A DNA stretch of 64,000 bases from Sorangium aterium (GTDB lineage Bacteria > Myxococcota_A > Polyangia > Polyangiales > Polyangiaceae). A program made the position numbers and the translations under genes. The DNA lies in contig NZ_JAQNDK010000002.1 of assembly GCF_028368935.1 (NCBI RefSeq), forward strand, positions 124,001 to 188,000. The letters run 5' to 3'. Positions 10,301-17,997 of this stretch are shown piece by piece. The notes under the pieces were generated by a model that saw only the letters and a list, made by a program, of their open reading frames with translations, ran no database searches and had not been told where the DNA came from. Each line of letters begins with the position of its first letter. Position 1 is the stretch's first letter.

Positions 10301-10838
10301 CCTCGATACTTGTGGCTTCGCGCCGCCGCCGGTCGGCCCGGTGTGCGACGTCGCCAATGCCTGCATCTATGCCGGGGAGGGCGACGCGGTCAACGCGACG
10401 ATGAGCCTCTGGGCCGCCGCGCCTGGAGTTGGCGATGCCAGCAAGCTTTATTCCAGCGTGAAGCGTGCGGGACAGGTTGGGAAGGCTGGCAGGATGGCGG
10501 GGGCAACTCAGGCCGCAAGGGGGGGATCGCGAGCAGCAGCCGCAGCGAACCTGCGTAGGATGGGGCTAGAGGGCGTGAACCTTGCCGGGGAGACGTACAA
10601 CTCGGGTCGCAAGGCGCTGGAGGGAGCGGGATTCGTACTGGAGCGCACAACGGATACCGGGCGGCGCGTGTTTAAGAATTCCCAAACTGGTGCCGAAGTC
10701 TTCTATGACTCGGGTCGAGCTCTGGCTCCCGGACAAAAGCCTCACTGGCATATTCGAGACGTCGGAGGGAATCGCTACGACAGATCAGGTCGAATCGTGG
10801 ACAGCGACGAAGTTGCCGGGCATATTCCAGGAGGCTGA
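4386..10838 (+). CDS. SpvB/FG-GAP/RHS polymorphic toxin, lipoprotein-type
   Basis: A 2150-aa toxin of the TcB/TcC-like class. The start is ATG 4386 after CAAGGAGCGATCC. The signal peptide ends in the lipobox LLAGC (Cys18), so Sec export and lipidation are expected. A Pro/Asp-rich linker is followed by an SpvB domain (IPIEVPKGRAGMQPDLALSY, about residues 95-400). Next come six or so calcium-type FG-GAP loops (DADGDGRDDL, DIDGDGRAD, DFNGDGQTDL; about 420-770), then YD repeats (about 1165-1780). The RHS core (GRVYDPSLRRFLTSDP to NLRDPTGF) lies around 1810-1880. A Gly/Asp/Glu-rich spacer and a pre-toxin segment (VGPVCDVANACIYAGEGD) follow. The final ~105 residues are unique to this copy and hold KPHWHIRDVGG; I cannot name their activity. 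RHS shells are known to encapsulate the tip. The next gene, in the position of immunity, starts 2 bp after the stop codon. Confidence 0.9.
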   Translation: MYKVRYLAWGLAWLLAGCGTHQDGAARGDAREPLSNVQQALDADPDDLTPPESEIDPTDDPLDALNPPPPDPPAPPEALVMPDDPIVPTSDRVGAIPATWAVEQGRARVRIPIEVPKGRAGMQPDLALSYESGDGNGPEGVGWSVTGLSSIKRCARTIATDGRPRGVSFDDKDAYCLDGQRLLSVPNPALPNAIEMRTERDSMARVLLYGGLADPTRFEVWGKDGRISTYERLAAKRIKPTTVTSGYVEESEIGVAWVLARVEDRAGNAITISYDKRQNSSAPFDFAYAPRNIEYTSRQGEAPRRKVRFVYESNPDDQFRYISGVRLSQPWRLQRLEMYALGWRSPDTTLAWEYRLSYEESPTTGRSRLHRVERCGAEGSCLRAKVMEYDDRPLAFEAKPVAAHDAPKPHWLDAEPKPLVIDADGDGRDDLIYRIAGHNRDFGTPSYDDPTEDSLWLRLGTADGLGAPIRLLAGIGVDDTLIFSVEASIKVDVNASGKMAFTAKGWGSALDSSYPLLRFNPSTKRLDSAGLTFPGKTVSGPAGDFFMPLSAVAADIDGDGRADIVHHAQDDSGEWKIHWNRAPSFNSLPQTIQGPVRVCPLSARVLDKTGDGRGDVLFGCASKQLLTAADAGAIVVEDADDLYGDGDDLVVDMNADGLDDLVYPIFEDDATGVRWNTGRGFGPVETVPNGPIPDTLQNTDEGLRTAELNGDGRTDFVVFRNYPTREIEVSLSTSRGGYRPIMKLPFDSGMLFINGDMPWGASRVGDFNGDGQTDLVHVNSTTSDWEVLLNRGVDTDRVVAVRDESAEQPQVRFFYARVRPDSPDTCTYPQVCQKRGVPVVQQLWENQGSQVAAFRRTIYGYRDLRYDWSSRKSLGFGEIRMWEPERPRETRITYDHTTRIDSRYALAGLPSKTVVITPVLGPSVVGVPPETSAPTTRIVETVKQYAVRLLHSGLTYFAYPYAWTENEWEQAATIDREDFAWTHVSYAASSMPSTRRQQVGSQALDEFANVTEVATFTTGGQRHIVSTTYDNLTEDWLIGLPRQRLETEYKTGSTPPAPRKVEWTYDDRGLVRVVDIEKGDANASIPISITYSRNPDGLPWMIVRSPVSGEDRRQYIDWGDASLGDERVFPKQSWTDVNGIDHSRWTVYHPATGDLVTEMDSDGVTVTRQYDEFHRLRAETPEGGTPTNVTYEALREGSLVKGTRATVARGGAVAAGREILSLDELSRPIEMAHERFDGALASSRQSYDVLGRLVRTTRPATSEETVQVTRYSYDSLDRLLEERRPDGSRDHYEHSLLETTSFDAEGREHRTKIDWDGRLVSSTRVATEGTQTLRYFYEPFGLLGKVINESSGNLVLLEQRYDQRGRRRWYKEPVSAATTVTYNAFGEVVALADSLSTRTFDRDALGRVETSVDADGETELVWDTAAHGVGRLASSTSPDGVQKSFAYDEHGRPEATTWTIDGHAYVIRQTHDALGRVDLLEYPSVEGATGFQVKHRYNAHGYLHEVVRRLVAGNGTISSAVFLPIWRMNSRNSDDQPLSVQLGATVETTYSYEPLTGRLDRVQTPGAYDLDYDYYLDGRVKRRYDRQSNRDETFGYDAREQLRWWELQTGTTSTRTDYSYDALGNVKEVSVGGALREEYVFGPPYRPSEVRIGGAVADTLSYDVRGRLSSRGGPRAPMGVTFTEFDLPRVVAHPGGTTSFRYDADGNRVMKEGPSGTVLTLGRLYERRTAGAQTTHVFHVFADGEEVAQHLVHPDGSSQDRFVQKDALGSVGVVLRPDGSVLSRNFHEPFGGRVDENGGPIAGLPLGISDARTGFTGHEHDDELGWIDMQGRVYDPSLRRFLTSDPVIPSPLTVQGYNPYAYVLNDPLNLRDPTGFQPCDGTNCTPETIAPPPGVTIDGDGTGTKEVDVFEDGEELLPEDDGAIEGSGGDGGAGPGGEGGEGGPSSEWDRGESGFSIGPMTAADMRELTHVCLDTCGFAPPPVGPVCDVANACIYAGEGDAVNATMSLWAAAPGVGDASKLYSSVKRAGQVGKAGRMAGATQAARGGSRAAAAANLRRMGLEGVNLAGETYNSGRKALEGAGFVLERTTDTGRRVFKNSQTGAEVFYDSGRALAPGQKPHWHIRDVGGNRYDRSGRIVDSDEVAGHIPGG

Positions 10839-10839
10839 T

Positions 10840-11289
10840 GTGAACCGCGAGCTGCTCTTGAGCATCTTCCGAGACGCTCATATCGTTGATATCGACATGT
10901 CCGATTGGGATCAGTGCATTCGACTGGCGATGGTCGCGATGGAGGCGACAGCATTCCCGGCGAGAAGGCTGCCTGTCTATATCGTCGAATTACAGCGCGT
11001 CACAGAGTTCGCAGTCAAGTTCGGCCATCACGAGCGTGCGCCGGATTTCGGGCACTATCAATGGAATGTCGATACCGTGCAGCTAGAGGACACCGACGAA
11101 GGATTCCGGCTTCGCCTGAGCGGATCGCGATTGATGCCGGTATTCACCATCAGCTTCGCAGGCTTGGAAATACGTCAGCTGGACAACTCCATGCTGGATC
11201 GCCGCTTTCCGGGCTGGAGCAAGCCTGGCGCTTCGTTCATACGTTCTGGAATAGAGCAGCAGGTAGAAGAGAAGAAGCGAAATCCGTGA
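10840..11289 (+). CDS. Probable immunity protein for the first RHS toxin
   Basis: A 149-aa acidic soluble protein read from GTG 10840, one base after the TGA of the toxin. A perfect AGGAGG at 10829-10834, inside the toxin's last codons, fixes this start. No signal peptide or membrane segment is visible, as expected for a cytosolic antidote. Visible features are LLLSIFRDAHIVDIDMSDW near the N-terminus and a middle beta-rich part with FRLRLSGSRLMPVF. I do not recognise a named immunity family. The role is inferred from position: toxin tips of RHS proteins are normally followed by their cognate immunity gene, and here the two are translationally coupled. Confidence 0.75.
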   Translation: MNRELLLSIFRDAHIVDIDMSDWDQCIRLAMVAMEATAFPARRLPVYIVELQRVTEFAVKFGHHERAPDFGHYQWNVDTVQLEDTDEGFRLRLSGSRLMPVFTISFAGLEIRQLDNSMLDRRFPGWSKPGASFIRSGIEQQVEEKKRNP

Positions 11290-11329
11290 CCCAGCCGCAA
11301 CTCGCAGGACGTCACGTATCAGCCTCTGT

Positions 11330-11520
11330 CTGACGAATCCGGTACGCGCAAGCACCCCTCGATCCCTGACGAGCGCGTCGAGCAGCACGCCGTGGCTGCC
11401 GCAGACCACGTGCAGCTTGGTGGTCAACGCGCCGCGTGATCGCCCAAGAGCATGGTCGTCCGGTCCCTGGGACCCCCATTTCTCCCGGCGCCAGCCGCGG
11501 CCCGGCTGGCGCGTGTAGAC
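11330..11520 (-). pseudogene. IS5-like transposase fragment
   Basis: The minus-strand reading contains GPDDHALGRSRGALTTKLHV followed by VCGSHGVLLDALV, a segment typical of IS5-group transposases (the LGRSRGG-TTK-H block). Only about 60 codons remain, with no start, no DDE triad and no inverted repeats. It lies between the first immunity gene and the IstB relic. Confidence 0.6.
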
Positions 11521-11593
11521 GGCCATCGCGATCCGCGGGTTCCGGACGCGATCTCGCCGTCGGCAGACGAGACCGCGCCCGGGGTCCGGGTCG

Positions 11594-12046
11594 TCACCGG
11601 CGCGGCCTGGGCGCGCGGCCTTTCTTCTCCAGCCGCTCCTTGTCGCGCCACGAGTCGGCGTCGATGTCGAGGACGTGGCAGTGCTGGGCGGAGCGGTCGA
11701 CCAGCGCCCCGAGGCACGGCGCATCTCCAAACACGGTGCCCCACTGCTTGTAGGAGAGATTGGTCGTGATCACGACGGAGCGGCTCTCGTGCTTCTTGCT
11801 CGATGCGAAAGAGCAGGTCTGCCGCACTCGCGTCGCAGGGCACATAGCCGAGCTCGTCCAAGATCAACAGATCGGGCTCGGTGTACCGGCGCAAGCGCCG
11901 CTCAATCGCGGGGAGCGTCTCGTGCCTGAGCTGATCGGCGAGTGCCGCCGCGAGCGTCGTGAAGCGCACGATGTAGCCCTTGGCGAGCGCGGCGAAGCCG
12001 AGGTGCTTGGCGAGCGTGCTCTTGCCGACGCCCGCCTGTCCGCGAA
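11594..12046 (-). pseudogene. IS21-family helper ATPase (IstB) fragment, frameshifted
   Basis: On the minus strand the sequence begins abruptly at Walker A (GQAGVGKSTLAKHLGF) and continues through a Walker B-like LLILDELGYVP. It then shifts frame near 11810 and resumes as SVVITTNLSYKQWGTVFGD, the usual IstB C-terminal block, ending in a Lys/Arg-rich tail. The first ~100 residues of IstB are missing because the RHS copy joins directly at 12046/12047. The frameshift means no functional ATPase. No IstA transposase is present, so this is a relic used as a junction, not an active element. Confidence 0.8.
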
Positions 12047-14508
12047 ACTACGAGCCGTTCAGCCTGCTCGGCAAGGTGATCAACGAGTCCAGCGGGAATC
12101 TGGTGCTCCTGGAGCAACGTCATGATCAGCGCGGCCGGCGCAGGTGGTACAAGGAGCCTGCGTCGGCGCTGACAAGCATGACGTACAACGCGTTCGGTGA
12201 GGTGGTCACGCTCGCCGATTCGATGTCCACGCGCACGTTCGGGCGCGACGCGCTGGGACGTGTCGAGACGATCGTGGACGACGATGGCGAGACCGAGCTC
12301 GTCTGGGATACGGCCCCGCACGGCATCGGCCGGCTGGCCAGCTCTACCAGCCCGGACGGGGTTCAGAAGAGCTTCGCCTACGACGAGCACGGGCGGCCTG
12401 AGGCGACGACGTGGACAATCGACGGCCACGCGTACGTCATTCAGCAGACGTACGATGCGCTGGGGCGGGTGGATCTGCTAGAGTACCCGTCCGTGGAGGG
12501 AGCGACCGGGTTTCAGGTGAAGCACCGCTACAACGCCCATGGCTACCTTCACGAGGTCGTCCGTCGGCTTGTGGCCGGGAATGGGACGATCAGCAGCGCG
12601 GTCTTTCTTCCGATCTGGCGCATGAACAGCCGCAACAGCGACGATCAGCCTCTCTCTGTTCAGCTGGGCGCGACGGTCGAGACGACGTACAGCTACGAGC
12701 CGCTCACAGGGCGGCTGGATCGGGTTCAGACTCCTGGGGCGTACGATCTCGACTACGACTACTATCTGGATGGCCGCGTGAAGCGACGTTACGACAGGCA
12801 GTCGAATCGGGACGAGACGTTCGGGTATGACGCGCGCGAGCAGCTCAGGTGGTGGGAGCTGCAGACCGGCACGACGTCGACGAGGACGGATTACTCGTAC
12901 GACGCCCTGGGAAACGTCAAGGAGGTGTCCGTCGGCGGCGCGCTTCGGGAGGAATACGTCTTCGGGCCGCCTTACAGGCCGAGCGAGGTCCGGATCGGCG
13001 GCGCGGTGGCGGACACGCTCTCGTACGACGTTCGCGGCCGCCTGTCCAGCCGAGGTGGGCCACGCGCCCCGATGGGCGTGACGTTCACGGAGTTTGACCT
13101 GCCCCGGGTGGTAGCGCACCCGGGCGGGACGACCTCGTTCCGGTACGACGCCGACGGCAACCGTGTGATGAAGGAGGGCCCTTCGGGAACGGTATTGACG
13201 CTCGGTCGGCTGTACGAGCGGCGGACGGCGGGAGCGCAGACAACCCACGTCTTCCATGTCTTCGCGGACGGCGAGGAGGTGGCGCAGCACCTCGTTCAAC
13301 CGGACGGAAGCTCTCATGACCGCTTCGTGCAGAAGGACGCGCTCGGAAGCGTGGGCGTGGTGCTGCGTCCGGATGGCAGCGTGCTCTCGAGGAGCTTCTA
13401 CGAGCCGTTCGGTGGGCGCATCGACGAGAACGGGGGGCCGATCGCCGGTCTGCCCCTTGGGATCAGCGACGTGCGGACCGCGTTCACGGGGCACGAGCAT
13501 GATGACGAGCTCGGCTGGATCGATATGCAGGGGCGTGTCTACGATCCGAGCCTTCGTCGGTTCCTCACGTCGGATCCCGTCATCCCGTCGCCGCTGACGG
13601 TGCAAGGGTACAATCCCTATGCTTACGTCTTGAATGATCCCCTCAACCTGAGGGATCCGACGGGCTTCCAGCCGTGCGACGGGACGAACTGCACGCCGAT
13701 CACGCCCGATACGATCGCGCCGCCGCCGGGCGTCATCATCGATGGCGACGGCACTGGCACGAAGGAGGTGGATGTCTTCGAGGACGGTGAGGAGCTCCTG
13801 CCCGAAGACGATGGCGCCATCGAGGGCTCCGGCGGCGACGGTGGAGCGGGTCCTGGCGGAGAAGGCGGGGAGGGCGGCCCCTCGTCGGAGTGGGACAGAG
13901 GAACAGAATCTGGGTTCAGCATCGGTCCGATGACGGCGGCGGACATGCGTGAGCTCACGCACGTCTGCCTCGATGCTTGTGGCTTCGCGCCGCCGCCAGT
14001 CGGCCCGGTGTGCGACGTCGCCAATGCCTGCATCTATGCCGGGGAGGGCGACGCGGTGAACGCGACGATGAGCCTCGGGGCCGCCGTGCCTGGAGTCGGC
14101 GATGCCAGCAAGCTTTATTCCAGCGTGAAGCGTGCGGGACAGCTTGGGAAGGCTGGCAGGATGGCGGAGGCAACTCAGGCCGCAAGGAGGGCACCACAGC
14201 TGGTGTCAGGAGTCCGCGGATTCGCATCTGAGGCGCATCTGGAGCGCCATTTTGCGAAGCATGCCTCGGAGTGGGGGGCGGGCAACATGACGAAGATGGG
14301 CTACGCGAAGCGGGCAGAGACTCTGCTTCGTTCACCAGTCGGAGGTGACGTCCAAGGCTTTACCTCAAAGCAGGGCTGGACATTCAGATACAACTCCCAG
14401 ACGAACGAATTCGCCACGATGAAGCCGGACGGGACGATTGAGACCCTTTTCCGCCCTCGCGATGGGGCGAGCTATTGGGCCGACCAGGTTGAGAGGTATG
14501 GACCATGA
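12047..14508 (+). pseudogene. Second RHS 3' module (5'-truncated) with BECR-like toxin tip
   Basis: Starts mid-repeat at YEPFSLLGKVINESSG, matching the first toxin from 8398 on, and runs in frame through the RHS core and pre-toxin segment to TGA 14508. There is no signal peptide, SpvB part or credible start codon. The open frame extends only into the antisense of the IstB relic, so it is most likely a silent, recombinable tip module. The final ~106 residues differ from the first copy. HLERHFAKHASEWG, WTFRYNSQTNEF and the GTIETLFRP-GASYW ending resemble Barnase/EndoU/colicin D/RelE-fold (BECR) RNase toxins. That assignment is by motif memory and is moderate. The core is nearly identical to copy one from about 8930 to 9640. 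The 3' part is closer to copy three. Confidence 0.8.
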
Positions 14509-14741
14509 CGCAATCTGAGCTTTACGAGTGCCCTTGCTGCGGCCAACGCACTCTCGACGGACGAGGGCATTACGACATCTGCGCAACGTGCAATTGGGAA
14601 GACGATCCGCTCCAGGAGGAGAAGCCTTATTACGAAGGCGGAGCAAATCGGGTTAGCCTCAATACGGCACGCCGCAACTTTGCGCTGCATGGGACGAGCG
14701 ATCCTGGGCAGTACGGCCCGGGTCAGTCCCGCCCTCGTTGA
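14505..14741 (+). CDS. CPCC-type cysteine-rich small protein, probable immunity partner
   Basis: A 78-aa protein whose ATG overlaps the toxin stop (ATGA at 14505-14508), so it is translationally coupled to the second tip. It carries CPCC near the N-terminus and a second Cys pair (ICATCNWEDD), a zinc-ribbon-like pattern known from the cysteine-rich CPCC family. Aromatic and acidic residues (PYYEGGANRVSLNTAR) follow. Members of this family are often found beside polymorphic toxins. A role in neutralising the BECR-like tip is inferred from coupling; zinc binding is inferred from the cysteines. Confidence 0.75.
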   Translation: MTQSELYECPCCGQRTLDGRGHYDICATCNWEDDPLQEEKPYYEGGANRVSLNTARRNFALHGTSDPGQYGPGQSRPR

Positions 14742-14811
14742 AGCCCCTCCACATCAGGCGTCTTCCTCGCCGTGAAGGCCGCGCTCCGCCTCCGGGGCTC
14801 GACGATTGGGC

Positions 14812-14898
14812 GTGTCGTACTCGGAATTCATCGAGGATCTTGGCGGTTCGGACTTCTTCGGCACCCCGTACGTAAGGGTTATCGAGACCGCGTTCTGA
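14812..14898 (+). other. Short orphan coding remnant
   Basis: GTG 14812 opens a 28-codon frame (SYSEFIEDLGGSDFFGTPYV...) ending at TGA 14898. Its composition looks protein-like while the flanks do not. It may be the tail of a deleted immunity gene between the CPCC gene and the next immunity gene. No family was recognised. Confidence 0.25.
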
Positions 14899-14910
14899 CA
14901 GGAGGCTACT

Positions 14911-15276
14911 GTGCCATTTTCGCCCAATGACCCCTGGCTGCTCGCGTTTCTGAAGCGCGTGAGCGTGCGTTCGGGGATGTTCCTCGGTGACGAGAATGTG
15001 AAGACACTCGCGACATTTATTCATGGCTACCGCCAAGCCCGCATCGATCTCGGAATGCCGGAGGTCGGCGCCACAGAATCGTCGCTATTGGATGAATTTG
15101 AGAAATGGCTAGCCGCCAAGCTTGACGATGCGCGAGATGTTGCGTGGCCTACGCTGGTTGCCACGCAGGATCCCGGTGAGCGGAATGTTCGGACGTTCTT
15201 CTTGCTGTTTGAGGAGTTTTTGCGGGAACGTGGCGATAGCTTGTCACGCTCTGCCGAGGTCCCGTGGCCGCCGTAG
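14911..15276 (+). CDS. Immunity-type protein, 'GMFLG...KLDD...WP' family, copy 1
   Basis: A 121-aa soluble protein starting at GTG 14911 after AGGAGG. The pattern is RSGMFLGDENVKTL, then FIHGYRQAR, FEKWLAAKLDD, VAWPTLV and FFLLFEEFLRER. The same order of motifs appears in the gene at 15624, so the two are paralogues. The layout resembles proteins with RPGMYLG-F-GY-F-FV often found next to RHS/WapA toxins, which supports an immunity role. No toxin tip lies directly upstream, so it may be an orphan antidote or a second one for the tip ending at 14508. Confidence 0.65.
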   Translation: MPFSPNDPWLLAFLKRVSVRSGMFLGDENVKTLATFIHGYRQARIDLGMPEVGATESSLLDEFEKWLAAKLDDARDVAWPTLVATQDPGERNVRTFFLLFEEFLRERGDSLSRSAEVPWPP

Positions 15277-15345
15277 CGCCGGCCGCGCTGATTCTCTGCC
15301 GCATGGGGAGGAGCAATAATCGACGCTTCCCTCGTGCGTTTGGTA

Positions 15346-15562
15346 GGGACACGTAGCGTCGAGCGTGTGGTCTGAGCGTCAGAAGGGGCACCGCCCACGC
15401 ATCGCCATGGCCGTGGTCACTTGCGGCTTTCGCCGGGGTCGACGACGCTGGATGCGGGGCGGTGCCGGCCCGCCGCCCGCGTGGGCACCACTCGGCATCC
15501 TGGAGGCGAGGCACCGGTCCAGCTACGCCCCTATGCGGCCATAAAAGCCCGGCTACCTTCAC
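15346..15562 (+). repeat. Dispersed ~220-bp direct repeat, copy A
   Basis: Runs from GGGACACGTAGCGTCGAG to ACCTTCAC and is about 93% identical by eye to 21215-21434. Both copies sit just after an immunity-type gene. No open frame is convincingly conserved. The remainder of the gap 15277-15623 has no other feature apart from a short leader to the next gene. Confidence 0.8.
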
Positions 15563-15623
15563 TGGGCCGACAGGGCAGTACCGGGACGCCATTGATTTCG
15601 GGTTCTAATTCGGAGCTAGCAAG

Positions 15624-16049
15624 ATGAGCCTACCAGCGGTCTTTGAAAGCGTTAGAAAGTATCCGGGGATGTACCTGAGCAATGTCTCGTATGACACGGT
15701 TGTTGCCTTTGTAGAAGGGTACGATTTGGCGTTGCATGGGGGATTCCTTGTGGGATTCCGAGAATGGCTCATTGTGAAATTGGATGATGGTAATAACCTG
15801 TCATGGCCAGTGCTGGTGTTGGGCCTGATGGAACGTGTTGGCGAGCGGTCTCCTGTCGAAGTGAAGAGTGCAGAGGGTCAGAGCGTTGCGATGGCGTTCC
15901 TGTTTGATACGTTGGAGAAATTCGTCCATGAGCGTGAGGCGCCGAGCGGACTCCGACGCATCTATCGAAATTACGAGAATTGGCTGACGCGGCAGGATTG
16001 GTACAGCCCGTTGTCGCCCGATTGGATTCCAGACACTGAAGAGCCATGA
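15624..16049 (+). CDS. Immunity-type protein, same family, copy 2
   Basis: A 141-aa soluble protein, ATG 15624 (AGCAAGATG). It shows YPGMYLSNVSYDTVVAFVEGY, FREWLIVKLDDGNNLSWPVL and FLFDTLEKFVHER, aligning block by block with the protein at 14911 although overall identity is low. Base composition is clearly more AT-rich than the surroundings, suggesting acquisition by transfer. It ends just before an IS110 relic and has no toxin tip immediately upstream, so its cognate tip was probably lost or lies elsewhere. Function is inferred from family and position. Confidence 0.65.
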   Translation: MSLPAVFESVRKYPGMYLSNVSYDTVVAFVEGYDLALHGGFLVGFREWLIVKLDDGNNLSWPVLVLGLMERVGERSPVEVKSAEGQSVAMAFLFDTLEKFVHEREAPSGLRRIYRNYENWLTRQDWYSPLSPDWIPDTEEP

Positions 16050-16109
16050 CGAGCAGCAGTAGTATAGCGCGGACGTAGGCGTTCACCGCCCAGACTTCCT
16101 GCGCTGGAC

Positions 16110-16380
16110 GGTGTTGCGAAGTGGTATTCAACCAGGCAGCAGCGAGGACGCATCTCGCCCTTGGAGAACGGCTTCGCAGACCATGTGCTCCAGGTATTGG
16201 TCGTGGCTTCGAGCGCGACCGAGACCGTGGGGCCCATCCACCTCGTCGCGAAGCGGACCAGCTCCTCCCGGGTGCAGGCAGACCGCTGGCGCAGCAGGAT
16301 CCGGTTATCGTTGCTGAGCACCACGGCTTCGACCTCTCATTTGTGGACATCCAGACCGATGACTGGCCTAGGATCAGACC
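16110..16380 (-). pseudogene. IS110-like transposase N-terminal relic
   Basis: The minus-strand reading gives PVIGLDVHK, an in-frame TGA, then EVEAVVLSNDNRILLRQRS and GPTVSVALEATTNTW. That is the start of an IS110-type DEDD transposase (the D of GLDVHK and the E of ALEAT). The stop codon and decay after NTW show that it is dead. It sits between the immunity gene at 15624 and the third RHS module. Confidence 0.7.
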
Positions 16381-16518
16381 TGCGGTGCGAGCGGTGATGT
16401 GCCCGCTGGGTGCCCAGGCGAGCGAGTCCTCTTTCGAGGGCCCGGCGAGGGGGTTGGCTCATGAAGCCGTCTGTCCACCACGCCGACGAAGAAACAGGTC
16501 GTACGGCACCTACCTATT

Positions 16519-17985
16519 CGCATGAACAGCCGCAACAGCGACGAACAGCCGCTCTCTGTTCAGCTGGGCGCAATTGTCGAGACGACGTACAGCTACGAGC
16601 TGCTCACGGGGCGGCTGGATCGGGTTCAGACTGCTGGGGTGTACGATCTCGACTACGATTACTATCTGGACGGCCGCGCGGAGACGGTATTGACGCTCGG
16701 TCGGCTGTACGAGCGGCGGACGGCGGGAGCGCAAACAACCCACGTCTTCCATGTATTCGCGGACGGCGAGGAGGTGGCGCAGCACTTCGTTCACCCGGAC
16801 GAAAGTTCAGAGCGCCGCTACGTGCAGAAGGACGCGCTCGGAAGCGTGGGCGTGGTGCTGCGTCCGGATGGCAGCGTGCTCTCGAGGAGCTTCTACGAGC
16901 CGTTCGGTGGGCGCATCGACGAGAACGGGGGGCCGCTCGCCGGTCTGCCCCTCGGGATCAGCGACGTGCGGACCGGGTTCACCGGGCACGAGCATGATGA
17001 CGAGCTCGGCTGGATCGATATGCAGGGGCGCGTCTACGATCCGAGCCTTCGTCGGTTCCTCACGTCCGATCCCGTCATCCCGTCGCCGCTGACGGTGCAA
17101 GGGTACAATCCCTATGCCTACGTCTTGAATGATCCCCTCAACCTGAGGGATCCGACGGGCTTCCAGCCGTGCGACGGGACGAACTGCACGCCGATCACGC
17201 CCGATACGATCGCGCCGCCGCCGGGCGTCATCATCGATGGCGACGGCGCTGGCACGAAGGAGGTGGATGTCTTCGAGGACGGTGAGGAGCCCCTTCCCGA
17301 AGACGATGGCGCCATCGAGAGCTCCGGCGGCGGTGGAGCAGGTCCTGGCGGAGAAGGCGTGAAGGGCGGCCCCCCGTCGGACGGGGACAGAGGAACAGAA
17401 TTTGGGTTCAGCATCGGTCCGATGACGGCGGCGGACATGCGCGAGCTCACGCACGTCTGCCTCGATACCTGTGGCTTCGCGCCGCCGCCGGTCGGCCCGG
17501 TATGCGACGTCGCCAATGCCTGCATCTATGCCGAGGAGGGCGACGCGGTGAACGCGACGATGAGCCTCTGGGCCGCTGCGCCTGGAGTCGGCGATGCCAG
17601 CAAGCTTTATTCCAGCGTGAAGCGTGCGGGACAGCTTGGGAAGGCTGGCAGGATGGCGGAGGCAAGTCAGGTCGCAACGGGGGTAGCGGCAGGGTCGCGG
17701 GTCAACATGCCGGCGTGGCGAAAGATGAAGATCAACATGGAACACATCCGCGATCGACATATGCCGGGCGGAAAGGGCCTCGCGCCCGGCAACAAGAAGG
17801 ATATCTTCGAGGGTATGAGCGAATTGCAGGTCGAGCGCGCCGTGCGGAATGCCTATCGCAATGGAGATGTGCTGCAGTCCCAGGGCGAGCGAGTCTTTGT
17901 CAGCGGTCCGTTCGGGAACGGGACCATCGAGATGTGGGTCAACCGAGCCACGAAAGAGATCGAGAGCGCTTGGTCGAAGTTCTAA
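16519..17985 (+). pseudogene. Third RHS 3' module (internally deleted) with distinct toxin tip
   Basis: Begins at RMNSRNSDEQPLSVQLG, equivalent to 8964 in the first toxin. It carries a clean 405-bp in-frame deletion: DGR at 16677 is joined to TVLTLGRLYERR, dropping 135 codons. It then keeps the RHS core, spacer and pre-toxin segment. The last ~105 residues are new: HIRDRHMPGG, then ERVFVSGPFGNGTIEMWVN and ESAWSKF. The His-rich start and the beta-rich IEMWVN end hint at an RNase of the EndoU/BECR sort, but I would not assign it. It has an ATG (16522) but no ribosome site or export signal, so it is probably a silent module. An immunity gene follows 12 bp later. Confidence 0.78.
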
Positions 17986-17997
17986 TAGGAGCAGACG

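Noticed and set aside
11980..12046. Start of the second RHS copy upstream of its homology
   Set aside because: The extra residues come from the antisense of the istB fragment and start at a TTG with no ribosome site.
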